Assembly (NCBI GenBank): GCA_002709385.1
Contig: PAQS01000008.1
Span: 1-59,658 of the forward strand
DNA length: 59,658 nt
Origin: Waddliaceae bacterium
GTDB lineage: Bacteria; Chlamydiota; Chlamydiia; Chlamydiales; GCA-2709385
Direction of reading: 5' to 3'
Both the position numbers and the translations under genes were made by a program. The notes beneath the pieces are model-generated. The model was not told the DNA's origin and did not search any database. It saw nothing but the letters and a program-made list of their open reading frames with translations. This document shows, piece after piece, positions 47,559 through 57,082 of the stretch. Position 1 is the first letter of the stretch. Each line of letters starts with the position of its first letter.

Positions 47559-48517
47559 CGTATCCATCCTAAACTTCTTAAGTCGTGTAGTGGTTCTGTG
47601 AAAGAGCAGCTGCCAAATGATAAGGCATGCCCTCTGCGTAATTCATGAATGCTGTCTACTGGAATTGACAAATTTCTCCAATAAAAACCATCAGGCGTAA
47701 AGCCAAAGTTATCAACTTGCTCATCAGATAAAATATCACTCACTTGTGCTTGAGACAGGTGATGGTGATTAGCAAGAAGGGCGCTTCCGAAAAGGTTGAT
47801 GAAACCATGCATTGGAGCTTGTACAGTGTCATCAAAATGGCGAATAGGGTGATGTAGTCCTGCTGTACACTTAAAAGGTAGTTTGTGATCTCGACAACTA
47901 CAGATAAAAAAACTGACTTGCTCAATACTTGGAAATTGCTCGGCTTCTAAACCCCCACATCGCAATTTTAAACTGGCAGGTCTATGAGAAGTGCGGTGGT
48001 GTAGGTTCATATAGTTAACAGCATCAATCGCATCTTCAATAGATTCCTTCCAGTTTTCTTCAGGAAGTGAAACTTCAAAGGAGGGAATGGGGCGAAGATG
48101 TGTATGTTTATCAAGTTCTTGTTGAATTGCTGCAACAAAAGAGCGTTTTTCATCGTCAAGCTCTGGAATTCTTGTTTCTAGAATCTCTATGCGTACTTCA
48201 TGGTGATAGTCATCTTGAAACAGCGCGATTAATTTTAAGTCTTCACTTAGATTTTTCAAAAATTCTTCGTAACTGTTTCCTCCACGCCCAAGGGCAGAAA
48301 CCGTAAAGATACGGCTTCCACCGCCTTCAGGAAGAAGTTTACCCAGTTCAGCGAGCTTGGTAACAGGGCATACGAAGCGACCAAGCATCCATGAATCTGC
48401 ACTATGCATGTATTCTTGGTAGTTTTCGAAGGCTACCGGAAGATCAAGCTTAGCAGGTGGAAATAAACCCGCATAATCGATAATTGCTTCACCAAAATAC
48501 TGTAGACTTCGTTCCAT
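47555..48517 (-). CDS. Unknown protein in the tyrosine-degradation operon, candidate maleylacetoacetate isomerase
   Basis: A 320-residue soluble protein, family not recognised. I use the ATG at 48517 (AGGTG eight bases upstream, 17 bases after the hmgA stop); a GTG at 48550 would overlap hmgA by 16 bases. Landmarks are DYAGLFPPAKLDL, KLRCGGLEAEQFPSIEQV, KLPFKCTAGLHHPIRHFD and GHALSFGSCSF. The strand/helix pattern with these short conserved-looking loops suggests a TIM-barrel-type fold. It lies between homogentisate dioxygenase and fumarylacetoacetase, exactly where the pathway needs a maleylacetoacetate isomerase, and has no glutathione-transferase-like features. Its role as an isomerase is my inference from position only. 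Other possibilities are a thioesterase-like helper or transporter-independent accessory enzyme. Confidence 0.8.
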   Translation of the reverse strand: MERSLQYFGEAIIDYAGLFPPAKLDLPVAFENYQEYMHSADSWMLGRFVCPVTKLAELGKLLPEGGGSRIFTVSALGRGGNSYEEFLKNLSEDLKLIALFQDDYHHEVRIEILETRIPELDDEKRSFVAAIQQELDKHTHLRPIPSFEVSLPEENWKESIEDAIDAVNYMNLHHRTSHRPASLKLRCGGLEAEQFPSIEQVSFFICSCRDHKLPFKCTAGLHHPIRHFDDTVQAPMHGFINLFGSALLANHHHLSQAQVSDILSDEQVDNFGFTPDGFYWRNLSIPVDSIHELRRGHALSFGSCSFTEPLHDLRSLGWIR

Positions 48518-48534
48518 ACTGATCGCACCTGTGT

Positions 48535-49692
48535 TTAAGATTCTAACCACGACTGTTCATATACATCATCTTCAATAGATAAGGCATTTTTGGCTATGTG
48601 AAGTGGATAAAAAGTATCTACCATCACTGCCAACTCATCTGTCCACTTTTTGCCAATAGATTCTTCCGTCTTGCCTGGATGTGGACCATGCACCATACCG
48701 TCAGGGTGCAAGGTGACAGATCCAAACTCTACCCCTTTACGCGACATGAAATTTTCTTTGGCATAATAAATCACCTCGTCCGACATCACATTAGCATGAT
48801 GATAAGGAGAAGGGATAGCTTCTTCGTCAAAATCATAAGGACGAGGTACAAAAGAGCAAATCACAGCGTTATGCATTTGAAAAGTCTGATGCACAGTAGG
48901 AGGCTCGTGGGTACGGCCAACAATGGCTTCAAAATCTAAAATATTAAAAGTGTAAGGGAAATAATGACCGTCCCAACCAACTACATCAAAAGGATGATGA
49001 TCGATCGTCACTTCTGTAATACAGTCATGATGCTTAACAAGAAGGGGAGTATCTTCTTTTTTATCTACTGTAATCAATTCTTGAGGAATCCCAAAGTCTC
49101 TTTCACTATAAGGACTACGCTCAATTAATTGTCCGTATTCATTGCGGTAACGTCGAGGTGTGGAAACTTCTCCGCTCGCTTCTGTGACAAAAAAACACTG
49201 TTCTGTATCGTCCATTTTATAGCGATGAAGAATCCCACGAGGAATCACAATATAATCACCTTCTCGATAAGGCTGAGTACCGAAAATAGATTCTAATTGA
49301 CCACGACCTTTACTCACATAGACAACTTCATCAGCTTGTGCGTTGCGATAAAAAATCTCTTCATTCTTATCCGGGTAAACCAAAGACAAAGCAACATCTT
49401 GGTTAAACATCAGTAAATGGCGGTCTAGAAAAGGACAACCTCCTCTAGGAAGCTTTTGTGTACGCAAATGACGCATACGTAAAGTTTTATTTGGGTCTTT
49501 TTCTTTACTCAACTCCCTTAGCAAACGTGTATGTTTTACTGAAGTAGGACGATGAATATGGTAGAGAAGAGAAGAAGGGCCACTAAAGCCCTTATTCCCC
49601 TTTAACTCTTCGTAATAAATTCCCCCTTCAGGCTTAGGGTGGATAGTATGCCGCTTCTGCGGTATCGTACCCAAGGAATGATAACGATGCAT
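48535..49692 (-). CDS. hmgA: Homogentisate 1,2-dioxygenase
   Basis: Opens the aromatic ring of homogentisate with O2 to give maleylacetoacetate (Fe(II) cupin). The 385-residue protein has the conserved GQLESIFGTQPYREGDYIVIP (split across a cupin strand pair) and, in the second cupin, the iron ligands in PYHHANVMSDEVIYY and the final His in HGPHPG. The start overlaps the hppD stop by one base (TAATG). Part of a single operon with hppD upstream and the unknown gene downstream. Confidence 0.95.
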   Translation of the reverse strand: MHRYHSLGTIPQKRHTIHPKPEGGIYYEELKGNKGFSGPSSLLYHIHRPTSVKHTRLLRELSKEKDPNKTLRMRHLRTQKLPRGGCPFLDRHLLMFNQDVALSLVYPDKNEEIFYRNAQADEVVYVSKGRGQLESIFGTQPYREGDYIVIPRGILHRYKMDDTEQCFFVTEASGEVSTPRRYRNEYGQLIERSPYSERDFGIPQELITVDKKEDTPLLVKHHDCITEVTIDHHPFDVVGWDGHYFPYTFNILDFEAIVGRTHEPPTVHQTFQMHNAVICSFVPRPYDFDEEAIPSPYHHANVMSDEVIYYAKENFMSRKGVEFGSVTLHPDGMVHGPHPGKTEESIGKKWTDELAVMVDTFYPLHIAKNALSIEDDVYEQSWLES

Positions 49693-50777
49693 TAGAGATT
49701 ACCTCGTTCTGCCTGTACACGCTCAATAGACTCAAATAAAGCTTTGAAGTTCCCTAAACCGAAACCTTGACAACCTTTACGCTGGATGATTTCGATAAAT
49801 AAGGTAGGGCGATCTTCTATAGGCTGTGTAAACAACTGTAGAAGGTAACCATCGTCATCACGATCGACCAGAATGTTTAATCTTCTGATATCTTCAAGAT
49901 CTTCTTCAATCGCTCCAACACGCTCTGTTAACATGTCATAGTAAGTATGAGGAACATCAAGAAACTCTACCCCATTAGCTCGTAGTTTACTAATGGTTTC
50001 TACAATGTCATCTGTTTCCATTGCAATGTGCTGAATACCAGGGCCATAATAATCTAAATACTCTTCAATTTGAGATTTGCGCTTAGATTTGGCAGGTTCG
50101 TTGATGGGGAATTTGATTTTTCCTGTGCCGTTTTGCATGACTTTCGACATGAGAGCGGTGTATTCGGTAGAAATTTGGTCGTCACTAAAAGTAAGAAGAA
50201 GGTTAAATCCTAAAACCTTTTTGTAGAAAGCAACCCATTCATCCATTTTACCGTCTTCTACGTTAGCTACCATATGATCGATGGTATGCAGACCAACAGA
50301 TTTTTCTTTGATGATTTCTTCACGAAAACCAGGTAGGAAAGGGCCTTTGTAATCATTACGGCTGATGAAGGTATGTGTGGTATCTCCATACATTTTGATA
50401 CTAGCTTTGCGTATCGTTCCGTTTTCATCAGATAGTGTATGAGGTTTTAAATCAGGTGTTGCTCCTCTTGCAACAACTTCTTTGAAGATCGCATCAGCAT
50501 CATCTACTTCAAAAGCGATGTCTTTTACTCCGTCTCCATGATCACGTAAGTGATCGTTCATTGGGTGAGTAGATTGGTAGGGGGTGGAGAGAATAAGGTG
50601 CATGTTCCCTTGTTGTAGAACGTAAGAGGCGTATTCTCTGTTGCCTGTTTCTAGGCCGCTGAATGCGATTTGAGAGAATCCGAGAGCTTTGCGGTAGAAG
50701 TAAGCAGCCTGCTTTGCATTTCCCACCCAAAGCTCAACGTGGTGGTGTCCTTTAAGAGGTACTGAATCATGAGTCAT
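49692..50777 (-). CDS. hppD: 4-hydroxyphenylpyruvate dioxygenase
   Basis: Converts 4-hydroxyphenylpyruvate to homogentisate (Fe(II), vicinal-oxygen-chelate fold). In the 361-residue protein the iron ligands are a histidine in [12 protein letters not shown], one in [11 protein letters not shown] and the glutamate in [12 protein letters not shown]. The ATG at 50777 is preceded by GGGAG; an upstream ATG at 50825 is in-frame but lacks a ribosome site and adds 16 unconserved-looking residues. First gene of the operon. 4-Hydroxyphenylpyruvate would come from tyrosine by transamination, using a gene not seen here. Confidence 0.95.
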   Translation of the reverse strand: MTHDSVPLKGHHHVELWVGNAKQAAYFYRKALGFSQIAFSGLETGNREYASYVLQQGNMHLILSTPYQSTHPMNDHLRDHGDGVKDIAFEVDDADAIFKEVVARGATPDLKPHTLSDENGTIRKASIKMYGDTTHTFISRNDYKGPFLPGFREEIIKEKSVGLHTIDHMVANVEDGKMDEWVAFYKKVLGFNLLLTFSDDQISTEYTALMSKVMQNGTGKIKFPINEPAKSKRKSQIEEYLDYYGPGIQHIAMETDDIVETISKLRANGVEFLDVPHTYYDMLTERVGAIEEDLEDIRRLNILVDRDDDGYLLQLFTQPIEDRPTLFIEIIQRKGCQGFGLGNFKALFESIERVQAERGNL

Positions 50778-50874
50778 AGCGAAGTCTCCCTGCTTAGTAT
50801 GAAACGTGTTTTTGGAAAACATCACGATTCTGCATGAAGAAGAGTCTAAAACTCAATAAATTATTTAGTGGTGC

Positions 50875-53800
50875 TTAGTCAGCGCCTCCTGGAATAGCGA
50901 AGATTTTTCGTATATTCCAGTCTACCATCTTGTTTAAAATCCCATCATGTTTTGGGTCAATATAGAGATCAATGATAGCTTTTGCTTCTTCACGGGCTTT
51001 TCTTTCTCGTTTTTTACTGCCTATGGAACGAATCCATTTGCTTGTTGAGCGCCATACTGATGAAACTCGTTGAGAAATTGTCCGAATTCCAGATTCTAAA
51101 GGGGAACCAATTAAAGGCATCCAACGTACGCTTTTCTTTAAAAGTTTGCTTCCTAGGGATGCTGTAAAGGCTGGAAAGCGTAAAAAGCAGGCTGATGCTA
51201 CACGCTTTGATATACAGGCTATAAATCCACCTGTGAGACCTAGGACGGAGTCGTGACGTCCCATAAAATCTAATTTTAGAAATATTTTAGTAAGGGCGTC
51301 TTCTAGGCGTTGCTCTTGTGTTCTGCCGTTTCCGTATACTTCCTTGGCTTCTGTGGACTTTTCTAGGACTTCTTTTCGAAGAAGGCGAAGGATTTGGTCG
51401 ATATGTTGTCCTTGTTCTTTTGGATTTAGCTCTTTTCTTAATACTTCTCTGAGTATCTCTTCTAATTCTTTGGAAGCAATATTGAGGGCTATAGACTTAA
51501 GCCATGGGAGACGATTAAGAAAGTGTGCAAGTCCAGGTCTACGCAGGCTAATGGCATCTAAAAGATACTCGCTGAGAGCTGATTGAAATGCTGTTTTTTC
51601 GGTTTTGTTCGCTTTAGATCCAAAGATGCTCTTGAATGGGTGTAAGATAAAGGCCTTAATAGGGTTAAAGATAAGTTGTTGAACAAAATCAGTTTTTTTA
51701 AATGCACGGCTGTTTACGTACTTATCTAGTGGTTCAGCGATGAGCTCTAGACGTCCTTCCCATTCAGGGCATGTGAGTTTTTTTGAGTTTTCACTACCTA
51801 GATCAATAGTTTTGCTTGTTGCTTGTACTTGTGTACTGTTTGTTTCGAAGCGAGTAACTGCGTTGGAGATGACTTTTTTGATGATAGGAAGATCTTTTTC
51901 TTTATCTAGATGTGATATGGCACCGTCTACAGCTCCTTGTATGACGGAGTAAACGATATTATCTTCTGCTTTTGGAATGATATGTTTCCCTAGCATAAGT
52001 TCTTTAACAAGGTCAAAAGCGATACTAGGTAGAATGAATGTTGAGTCGCCACCTTCATTTTCGAATAGGGTGGAAAAAAGATTTTGAGAGAGGCTCTCAA
52101 TATCTAGTGCTTCTTTTCTGAAATTCTGGGCAATAAAATGGTTACGTGTATCTTCTCCCACTTCTCGAACTTCTTTCAATTTGCCAATGTGTTCGCCGAT
52201 AGATGGTAGCATTTCAGTAAAGAGAGCGATGGCTTTATCTTCCATCGTTTCTCCAGAGAGGGAGTCGAATTTATGGTTTACTTTTCCTACAACTTGCATC
52301 ACAGCAAGTTTAATATGTAGATTGAGCATAAGTCTCGAAAAGTAAAATTGTTGTCCTTCATAAGTATAAGCAACAATCACTTCTCTTTGTTGCGGATTGT
52401 GCTTTTGTTTACGTAATCGACTAAGAAAGCTATCAGGGTCTTTACAAAGAAAGCGATCCAAGCATACAGGTTTGGAAAGTTCATTCAATCGAGCTGATTT
52501 TTCGGGGTGATCAGCAATGAATTGATCATCCCAAAGAGCGTTGATGATTTGATCACTAAAAGCTTTTGCAAACTTTTCTGTTTCACTAACTTTAGAAGAG
52601 TCTCCTAAGGCTTTTTTATGCTGTTTATAGGTTCGTATTAATTCATTCCAAGAGCAAGCGTCACGGCCGCCACCTTCTTTGTAACGAAAATGATTATAAT
52701 CGTTAATGACGCTAGAAAAAAGCTCCTTTTCTATTCCTCCTAAACGATTATGGTTAATCAATGCTCCAGCATACGTTGAAGGAAGATCTTTAAGTTCTGT
52801 AATGCCAAGTTTTTTTAGGACTTCGTTAAGAATAGGGTCCGCCCAAAGCTTACTTGCTGTAATGGCTCCAGCTGCTAAACAGTCTTGAATATTTTCAGCT
52901 TTACCCCAAAGAGGAACAAAAATGCTTTGCATAAAGTTCTTGCAGGGTAAGTAAGGTGCTAGTGACTCATTATTGTTGAGAAAGGAATCAATGGGAGTTG
53001 CAATAACCGTGATAAGAGTCTTGGTAGCTAATAGCGCTTCTTCAGGACTTGTTGATTTTGCAATCGATTGAATGCAGTTTTTGTAAAAATTATCACTAGG
53101 GTTGATCTCTCGAGCAAGGTCTTCAGGTAGATTTTTGGATAAGTAGTCATCTACATAATGAGTAAATTGATCATCTAAAGCCAGTTCACGCATCTTTTCA
53201 AGAAACTCCACTGGAGTTCCTGCACTAAGAATAGGGGTGATCAAACGCTGGTACAATTGTTCGGGGTAAGCGTTGTCATTAGATTTCATTAATTTATCAA
53301 TACAAGGTTGCAGCGAGATCAAAAGTCCTTGTAATTTTTGAAGAGTGGCTTTGCCATCAGAGCTGAATAATGGCATCACAGAGCTTTCTAGGAAATTTCC
53401 AGGAAGCCCCAATTCTTCGTAAATTTTCGATTGACGCAGAGCAAGATCGATAGCAGGAGTGCTTGCATGTACAAGGTAGCGCAGATGTTTGGTGCGCGTC
53501 CTTTGCATGGCGATGGGAAGGAGACCGAACTCACAGATTGTTGGAGGTAACTGGTATTTTTGAGATAGTCCGCTTTCTTTCATGACAACGGTATCGAGTA
53601 AGTGCGCTAGGCCAGAAGCAAGAGAACGAATCTTATTGTTTTGATCAAGCCCTGGCTGAGAAGCTAAAACTTGTGCAACATAAACACGTAAAAAATGACG
53701 GATATGGTCTTCTTTTTCTCCACCGTGTCCTCTTAAGGCGTTATTCATCAGATCTAGCCCGATACCAGAACGCAAGTTATTTAAGCATGTGTCAACAGAT

Positions 53801-55332
53801 TTTCCATCGGCAAGAACCAAAGGGAGAATGAAATTTTCCAGAAAATGCGGGTATTTTCGTTTGAAAGGAAGGGCATCAAGTTGTTCTGCTAAAGCCTCAT
53901 CAGCAGATTGACAAAAAAGCCTTAGGGAATCTGTAGCTTTTTCTTCAGCAGCTTTAAGCTCTTCTAAAATATATTGTTCTTCTAGATTTGGAGAGTTTAA
54001 AAGCTCTTTAATTTTAAAACAAGAAGCTGTTTTGGTGGTCCATAACTCTTTAAGATCTTCCTGAAGAAATTTTCTTTTTTCTAGAAAATCTTCATTATGT
54101 TCAGAGTTGATCAATGGGAGAATCGCTTTTATAATGAAACTTGAATCGCCGATGTTTTCTTTTTTATTTCGAATAGAATTGCGGATATGTTTATCTTCTA
54201 AGTAATTCAGTAGTTTATCGATTTCTCTGGTGACTGATTTCTGTATATCCTGTGGGGAATCTAACTCACCTTCAACCTTTGTCTCGGTATCTGTAAAAGG
54301 AAGAATGATGTCTTCATCTCCAAAATCCAATTCATGAAGAGACTCTTCAATATTATGATTAAGCTTTTGAAAATCTTCTTTGAGTCGTCGGAATACCTCT
54401 GCTTCTGAAAAAGCAGGGCCATAGGATAGAAAAAATGAATTTTCTTCCAGGTTTGAATGAGGATAAAGACGCTTGTATTCCTGACGGAAAATCATCTCTC
54501 TCCCTTCAGAACTGTCCAGGTCTATGGAAGACTTCTTTTCAACTAAACTCTCGCTGTTGATCAATTCACTTAAGCTCTCGATAAGTGGATTGACCTCTTC
54601 AGAAGGATAAATTTTAAGTTTTTTAAGTTCATGAAGTGCTGCAATTCCAGTTTGATCGATTAGAAAAGGAATAATATGATGCTGCACCAGGTTAGTAGGT
54701 AAGCCCTCCAGAAAATATTTACTTTCTAGCTCGCTATCAATTTTTGGTGCTAAACGAAGAAGAAACTCTCGCAAAAACTCTTGGGCTTTGACAACAGATG
54801 AAACACCGTCATCGTCTTTAATCTGGTCTTTGCCTTCTTTTTTACTTTCTTCTATATAAGCTTGAATAACTCGAGTAAAGAGTAATGCAGTAAGATCGGA
54901 TAAATGTTCTGGAGAAGGAGCGTTACCTCGAGCGATTTCTCCTGCAATAACAGAAAGAGCTTGGGTTACTTGTTGTGCTAACTGCTCACCAACACTGTTT
55001 TTTGCCTTGCTTACAGCAAAGCTTTTCATTGCATTCGTAGCGAGGGGAACAACGGTCCAATTTGCAGCCGGGACAACAGTCCAGTTTGCAATAGGCTTAG
55101 CTCCGTATTGCCAAGCTAAACCACCAGACCAACCCCACATAAAACTGGCACTGGAAGTTGTAGCATTCGCTATACGGCTCACCATATTGACTACTTTACT
55201 ACGAGAGGGGTCAATAGGGGGGTACTTTTGGATCCACTGTTCTTGAAGATCTTCCGGAGAAAGCGCTTTTCCGTCTGCTGTCTTTACTGTCCAATAATTA
55301 CTAAAAGAAGTATTAGAAGAGTTAGTAACCAT
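50875..55332 (-). CDS. Large protein with dispersed internal repeats, function unknown
   Basis: 1,485 residues, not recognised. No signal peptide; a weak hydrophobic stretch (residues 60-77) and a perfect short repeat NWTVVP near 83-88 and 91-96. An irregular motif of about 26 residues, LP/YP followed after nine by P, then a Gly turn and L..L, can be seen at about 211, 397, 495, 596, 643, 689 and 795 (for example LPGNFLESSVMPLFSSDGKA). The C-terminal 150 residues are basic and include WRSTSKWIRSIGSKKRERK. The position, in front of cydA on the opposite strand, gives no clue to function. Candidate host-interaction or surface-associated protein; speculative. Confidence 0.8.
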   Translation of the reverse strand: MVTNSSNTSFSNYWTVKTADGKALSPEDLQEQWIQKYPPIDPSRSKVVNMVSRIANATTSSASFMWGWSGGLAWQYGAKPIANWTVVPAANWTVVPLATNAMKSFAVSKAKNSVGEQLAQQVTQALSVIAGEIARGNAPSPEHLSDLTALLFTRVIQAYIEESKKEGKDQIKDDDGVSSVVKAQEFLREFLLRLAPKIDSELESKYFLEGLPTNLVQHHIIPFLIDQTGIAALHELKKLKIYPSEEVNPLIESLSELINSESLVEKKSSIDLDSSEGREMIFRQEYKRLYPHSNLEENSFFLSYGPAFSEAEVFRRLKEDFQKLNHNIEESLHELDFGDEDIILPFTDTETKVEGELDSPQDIQKSVTREIDKLLNYLEDKHIRNSIRNKKENIGDSSFIIKAILPLINSEHNEDFLEKRKFLQEDLKELWTTKTASCFKIKELLNSPNLEEQYILEELKAAEEKATDSLRLFCQSADEALAEQLDALPFKRKYPHFLENFILPLVLADGKSVDTCLNNLRSGIGLDLMNNALRGHGGEKEDHIRHFLRVYVAQVLASQPGLDQNNKIRSLASGLAHLLDTVVMKESGLSQKYQLPPTICEFGLLPIAMQRTRTKHLRYLVHASTPAIDLALRQSKIYEELGLPGNFLESSVMPLFSSDGKATLQKLQGLLISLQPCIDKLMKSNDNAYPEQLYQRLITPILSAGTPVEFLEKMRELALDDQFTHYVDDYLSKNLPEDLAREINPSDNFYKNCIQSIAKSTSPEEALLATKTLITVIATPIDSFLNNNESLAPYLPCKNFMQSIFVPLWGKAENIQDCLAAGAITASKLWADPILNEVLKKLGITELKDLPSTYAGALINHNRLGGIEKELFSSVINDYNHFRYKEGGGRDACSWNELIRTYKQHKKALGDSSKVSETEKFAKAFSDQIINALWDDQFIADHPEKSARLNELSKPVCLDRFLCKDPDSFLSRLRKQKHNPQQREVIVAYTYEGQQFYFSRLMLNLHIKLAVMQVVGKVNHKFDSLSGETMEDKAIALFTEMLPSIGEHIGKLKEVREVGEDTRNHFIAQNFRKEALDIESLSQNLFSTLFENEGGDSTFILPSIAFDLVKELMLGKHIIPKAEDNIVYSVIQGAVDGAISHLDKEKDLPIIKKVISNAVTRFETNSTQVQATSKTIDLGSENSKKLTCPEWEGRLELIAEPLDKYVNSRAFKKTDFVQQLIFNPIKAFILHPFKSIFGSKANKTEKTAFQSALSEYLLDAISLRRPGLAHFLNRLPWLKSIALNIASKELEEILREVLRKELNPKEQGQHIDQILRLLRKEVLEKSTEAKEVYGNGRTQEQRLEDALTKIFLKLDFMGRHDSVLGLTGGFIACISKRVASACFLRFPAFTASLGSKLLKKSVRWMPLIGSPLESGIRTISQRVSSVWRSTSKWIRSIGSKKRERKAREEAKAIIDLYIDPKHDGILNKMVDWNIRKIFAIPGGAD

Positions 55333-55466
55333 TAAGACCCTCTTATTAGTTGATTGTAAATAGATTGTATCACTTGTGTTTTTTGATATAAATAAGATTA
55401 TGTGTTTTTTGTGTTTGTTTTATTTTAAAATTATATAAAGAAATACAAACTTCTAAAATCATCTAG

Positions 55467-55664
55467 ATTTCAACTCTCGAGGTATTTGCGAAAATACATA
55501 GAAAAATTCTTCTAATCGCGCCGATCCAAAGAAATTTCTATATTTCTTGTCTTGATAGAGTAAGTAAAGCAGAAGGGTCAACGGCGAATAAAGTAGCTAA
55601 GTATTCGAAAACCAAGAAAGTGAAAATTAAGACGCTTGATGTAGCTACAATCGATGAATTATAA
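55467..55664 (+). pseudogene. Possible remnant of a gene 3' end
   Basis: An open frame without a clear start runs from about 55467 to a stop at 55662. Its last 35 codons read like a real protein tail (KAEGSTANKVAKYSKTKK and then LDVATIDEL). The first part overlaps repeat-like DNA (ATTTGCGAAAATAC). It lies within the 427-base gap between the 1,485-codon gene and cydA. It could be a fossil of a lost gene or a chance frame; no neighbouring copy is visible here. The remaining part of the gap is AT-rich, with nothing else recognisable. Confidence 0.25.
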
Positions 55665-55759
55665 AATATATCCATGTATCATAGGGGCTTTTATTAACTA
55701 ATGTTTAGTGTGTAAAAAAAGAGTTTGTTTTTTGTATAGTTCATCTAAACGGGGGTTTT

Positions 55760-57082
55760 ATGGAAGATTTATTAGCAGCGCGTATGCAAATGGGAATTTC
55801 TCTTGCATTCCATATTATCTTTGCTTGTGTAGGTATTGCTATGCCATTTTTGATGGCTACAGCACATGCGCTTTGGTTGCGTACGAGAAATCCGGTGTAT
55901 TTTACTTTGACGAAAGCGTGGTCAAAAGGTGTTGCGATTTTTTTTGCAACGGGAGCTGTATCAGGAACGGCTTTATCGTTTGAGTTAGGTTTGTTTTGGC
56001 CTAAGTTTATGGAGCATGCTGGCGGTATTATTGGTATGCCTTTTTCTTGGGAAGGAGCTGCTTTTTTCTTAGAAGCGATTGCTCTTGGAATCTTTCTTTA
56101 TGGTTGGAACAAAATTCCTGATCTTATGCACTGGTTTTCTGGTTTAATGGTCGGCATTACTGGAGTAGCTTCAGCAATATTTGTTGTTGCAGCTAATGCA
56201 TGGATGAATAATCCAGCAGGTTTTGATTGGGTGAATGGTCAGGCGATTAATATCGATCCATGGGCAGCCATGTTTAATGGTTCCATGTTGGTGATGGGGA
56301 TTCATATGGTAATTGGTGCCTTTCAAGCAACAGCGTTTTCTGTTGCCGGTTTGCACGCTCTGTTGCTTCTTCGAGACCGAACACACCCTGTGCATCAAGC
56401 TGCGATGAAAATAGCTTTAGTTTTTGGAGTGATTTTTAGTTTGATTCAGCCTTTGAGTGGAGATTTTTTGGCGAAAAACGTTGCTCGCACACAGCCCATT
56501 AAGCTTGCTGCGATGGAAGGCTTATTTCAAACAGAAAAAGGCGCGCCTTTATTGATCGGTGGTCTTCCAAATGAATCAAAAGGAGTAACAGAGTACGCGA
56601 TTCATTTACCTAAAATGCTGAGTTTTTTGGCGTTTGGGGATTTCGATGCTGAGGTTCAAGGTTTGAGTGATTTTCCTCGAGATGAGTGGCCTCCTGTTGC
56701 CGTTACCCATATAGCTTTTCAAATTATGGTGGGATGCGGGACAGTGCTTATGCTAGTGGGTTTTGTTTACTTGTTTATTCTTGCATTTCGTCGAGAAGTT
56801 CTATTTGGTAGCTGTTTTCTTTGCACTGTTGGTGCCTGTACTCCCTTGGGGATTTTAGCTATTTGGGCTGGGTGGACGGTAACGGAAGTAGGAAGGCAGC
56901 CTTGGATTATCTACAAGATCATGCGTACGCATGAAGCGCTTACACCTATGCCAGGTCTTGTATATCCTTTAATTTTATTTATGGGAGTCTATGCATTACT
57001 TATTGCAGCTGTGGCTTACCTCATGTGGCGTCAAATTCGCTCACTAGAAGAAAAAAAAGAGTGGGAAGAGAGTCATGGTTGA
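55760..57082 (+). CDS. cydA: Cytochrome bd ubiquinol oxidase subunit I
   Basis: Terminal oxidase subunit that binds quinol and hemes b and d. The 440-residue protein has about nine membrane segments, with heme ligand His18 in SLAFHIIFA, a histidine in SVAGLHALL, the methionine in IAFQIMVGCG and the conserved GWTVTEVGRQPW. The periplasmic quinol-binding loop is short (no C-terminal Q-loop insertion), so it is of the CIO/short type. Overlaps cydB by eight bases. This enzyme suits low-oxygen growth. Confidence 0.95.
   Translation: MEDLLAARMQMGISLAFHIIFACVGIAMPFLMATAHALWLRTRNPVYFTLTKAWSKGVAIFFATGAVSGTALSFELGLFWPKFMEHAGGIIGMPFSWEGAAFFLEAIALGIFLYGWNKIPDLMHWFSGLMVGITGVASAIFVVAANAWMNNPAGFDWVNGQAINIDPWAAMFNGSMLVMGIHMVIGAFQATAFSVAGLHALLLLRDRTHPVHQAAMKIALVFGVIFSLIQPLSGDFLAKNVARTQPIKLAAMEGLFQTEKGAPLLIGGLPNESKGVTEYAIHLPKMLSFLAFGDFDAEVQGLSDFPRDEWPPVAVTHIAFQIMVGCGTVLMLVGFVYLFILAFRREVLFGSCFLCTVGACTPLGILAIWAGWTVTEVGRQPWIIYKIMRTHEALTPMPGLVYPLILFMGVYALLIAAVAYLMWRQIRSLEEKKEWEESHG

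Noticed and set aside
47555-48517. Calling the unknown operon gene maiA (GST-type)
   Set aside because: No glutathione-transferase motifs or thioredoxin-like N-terminus are visible; only the position suggests that role.
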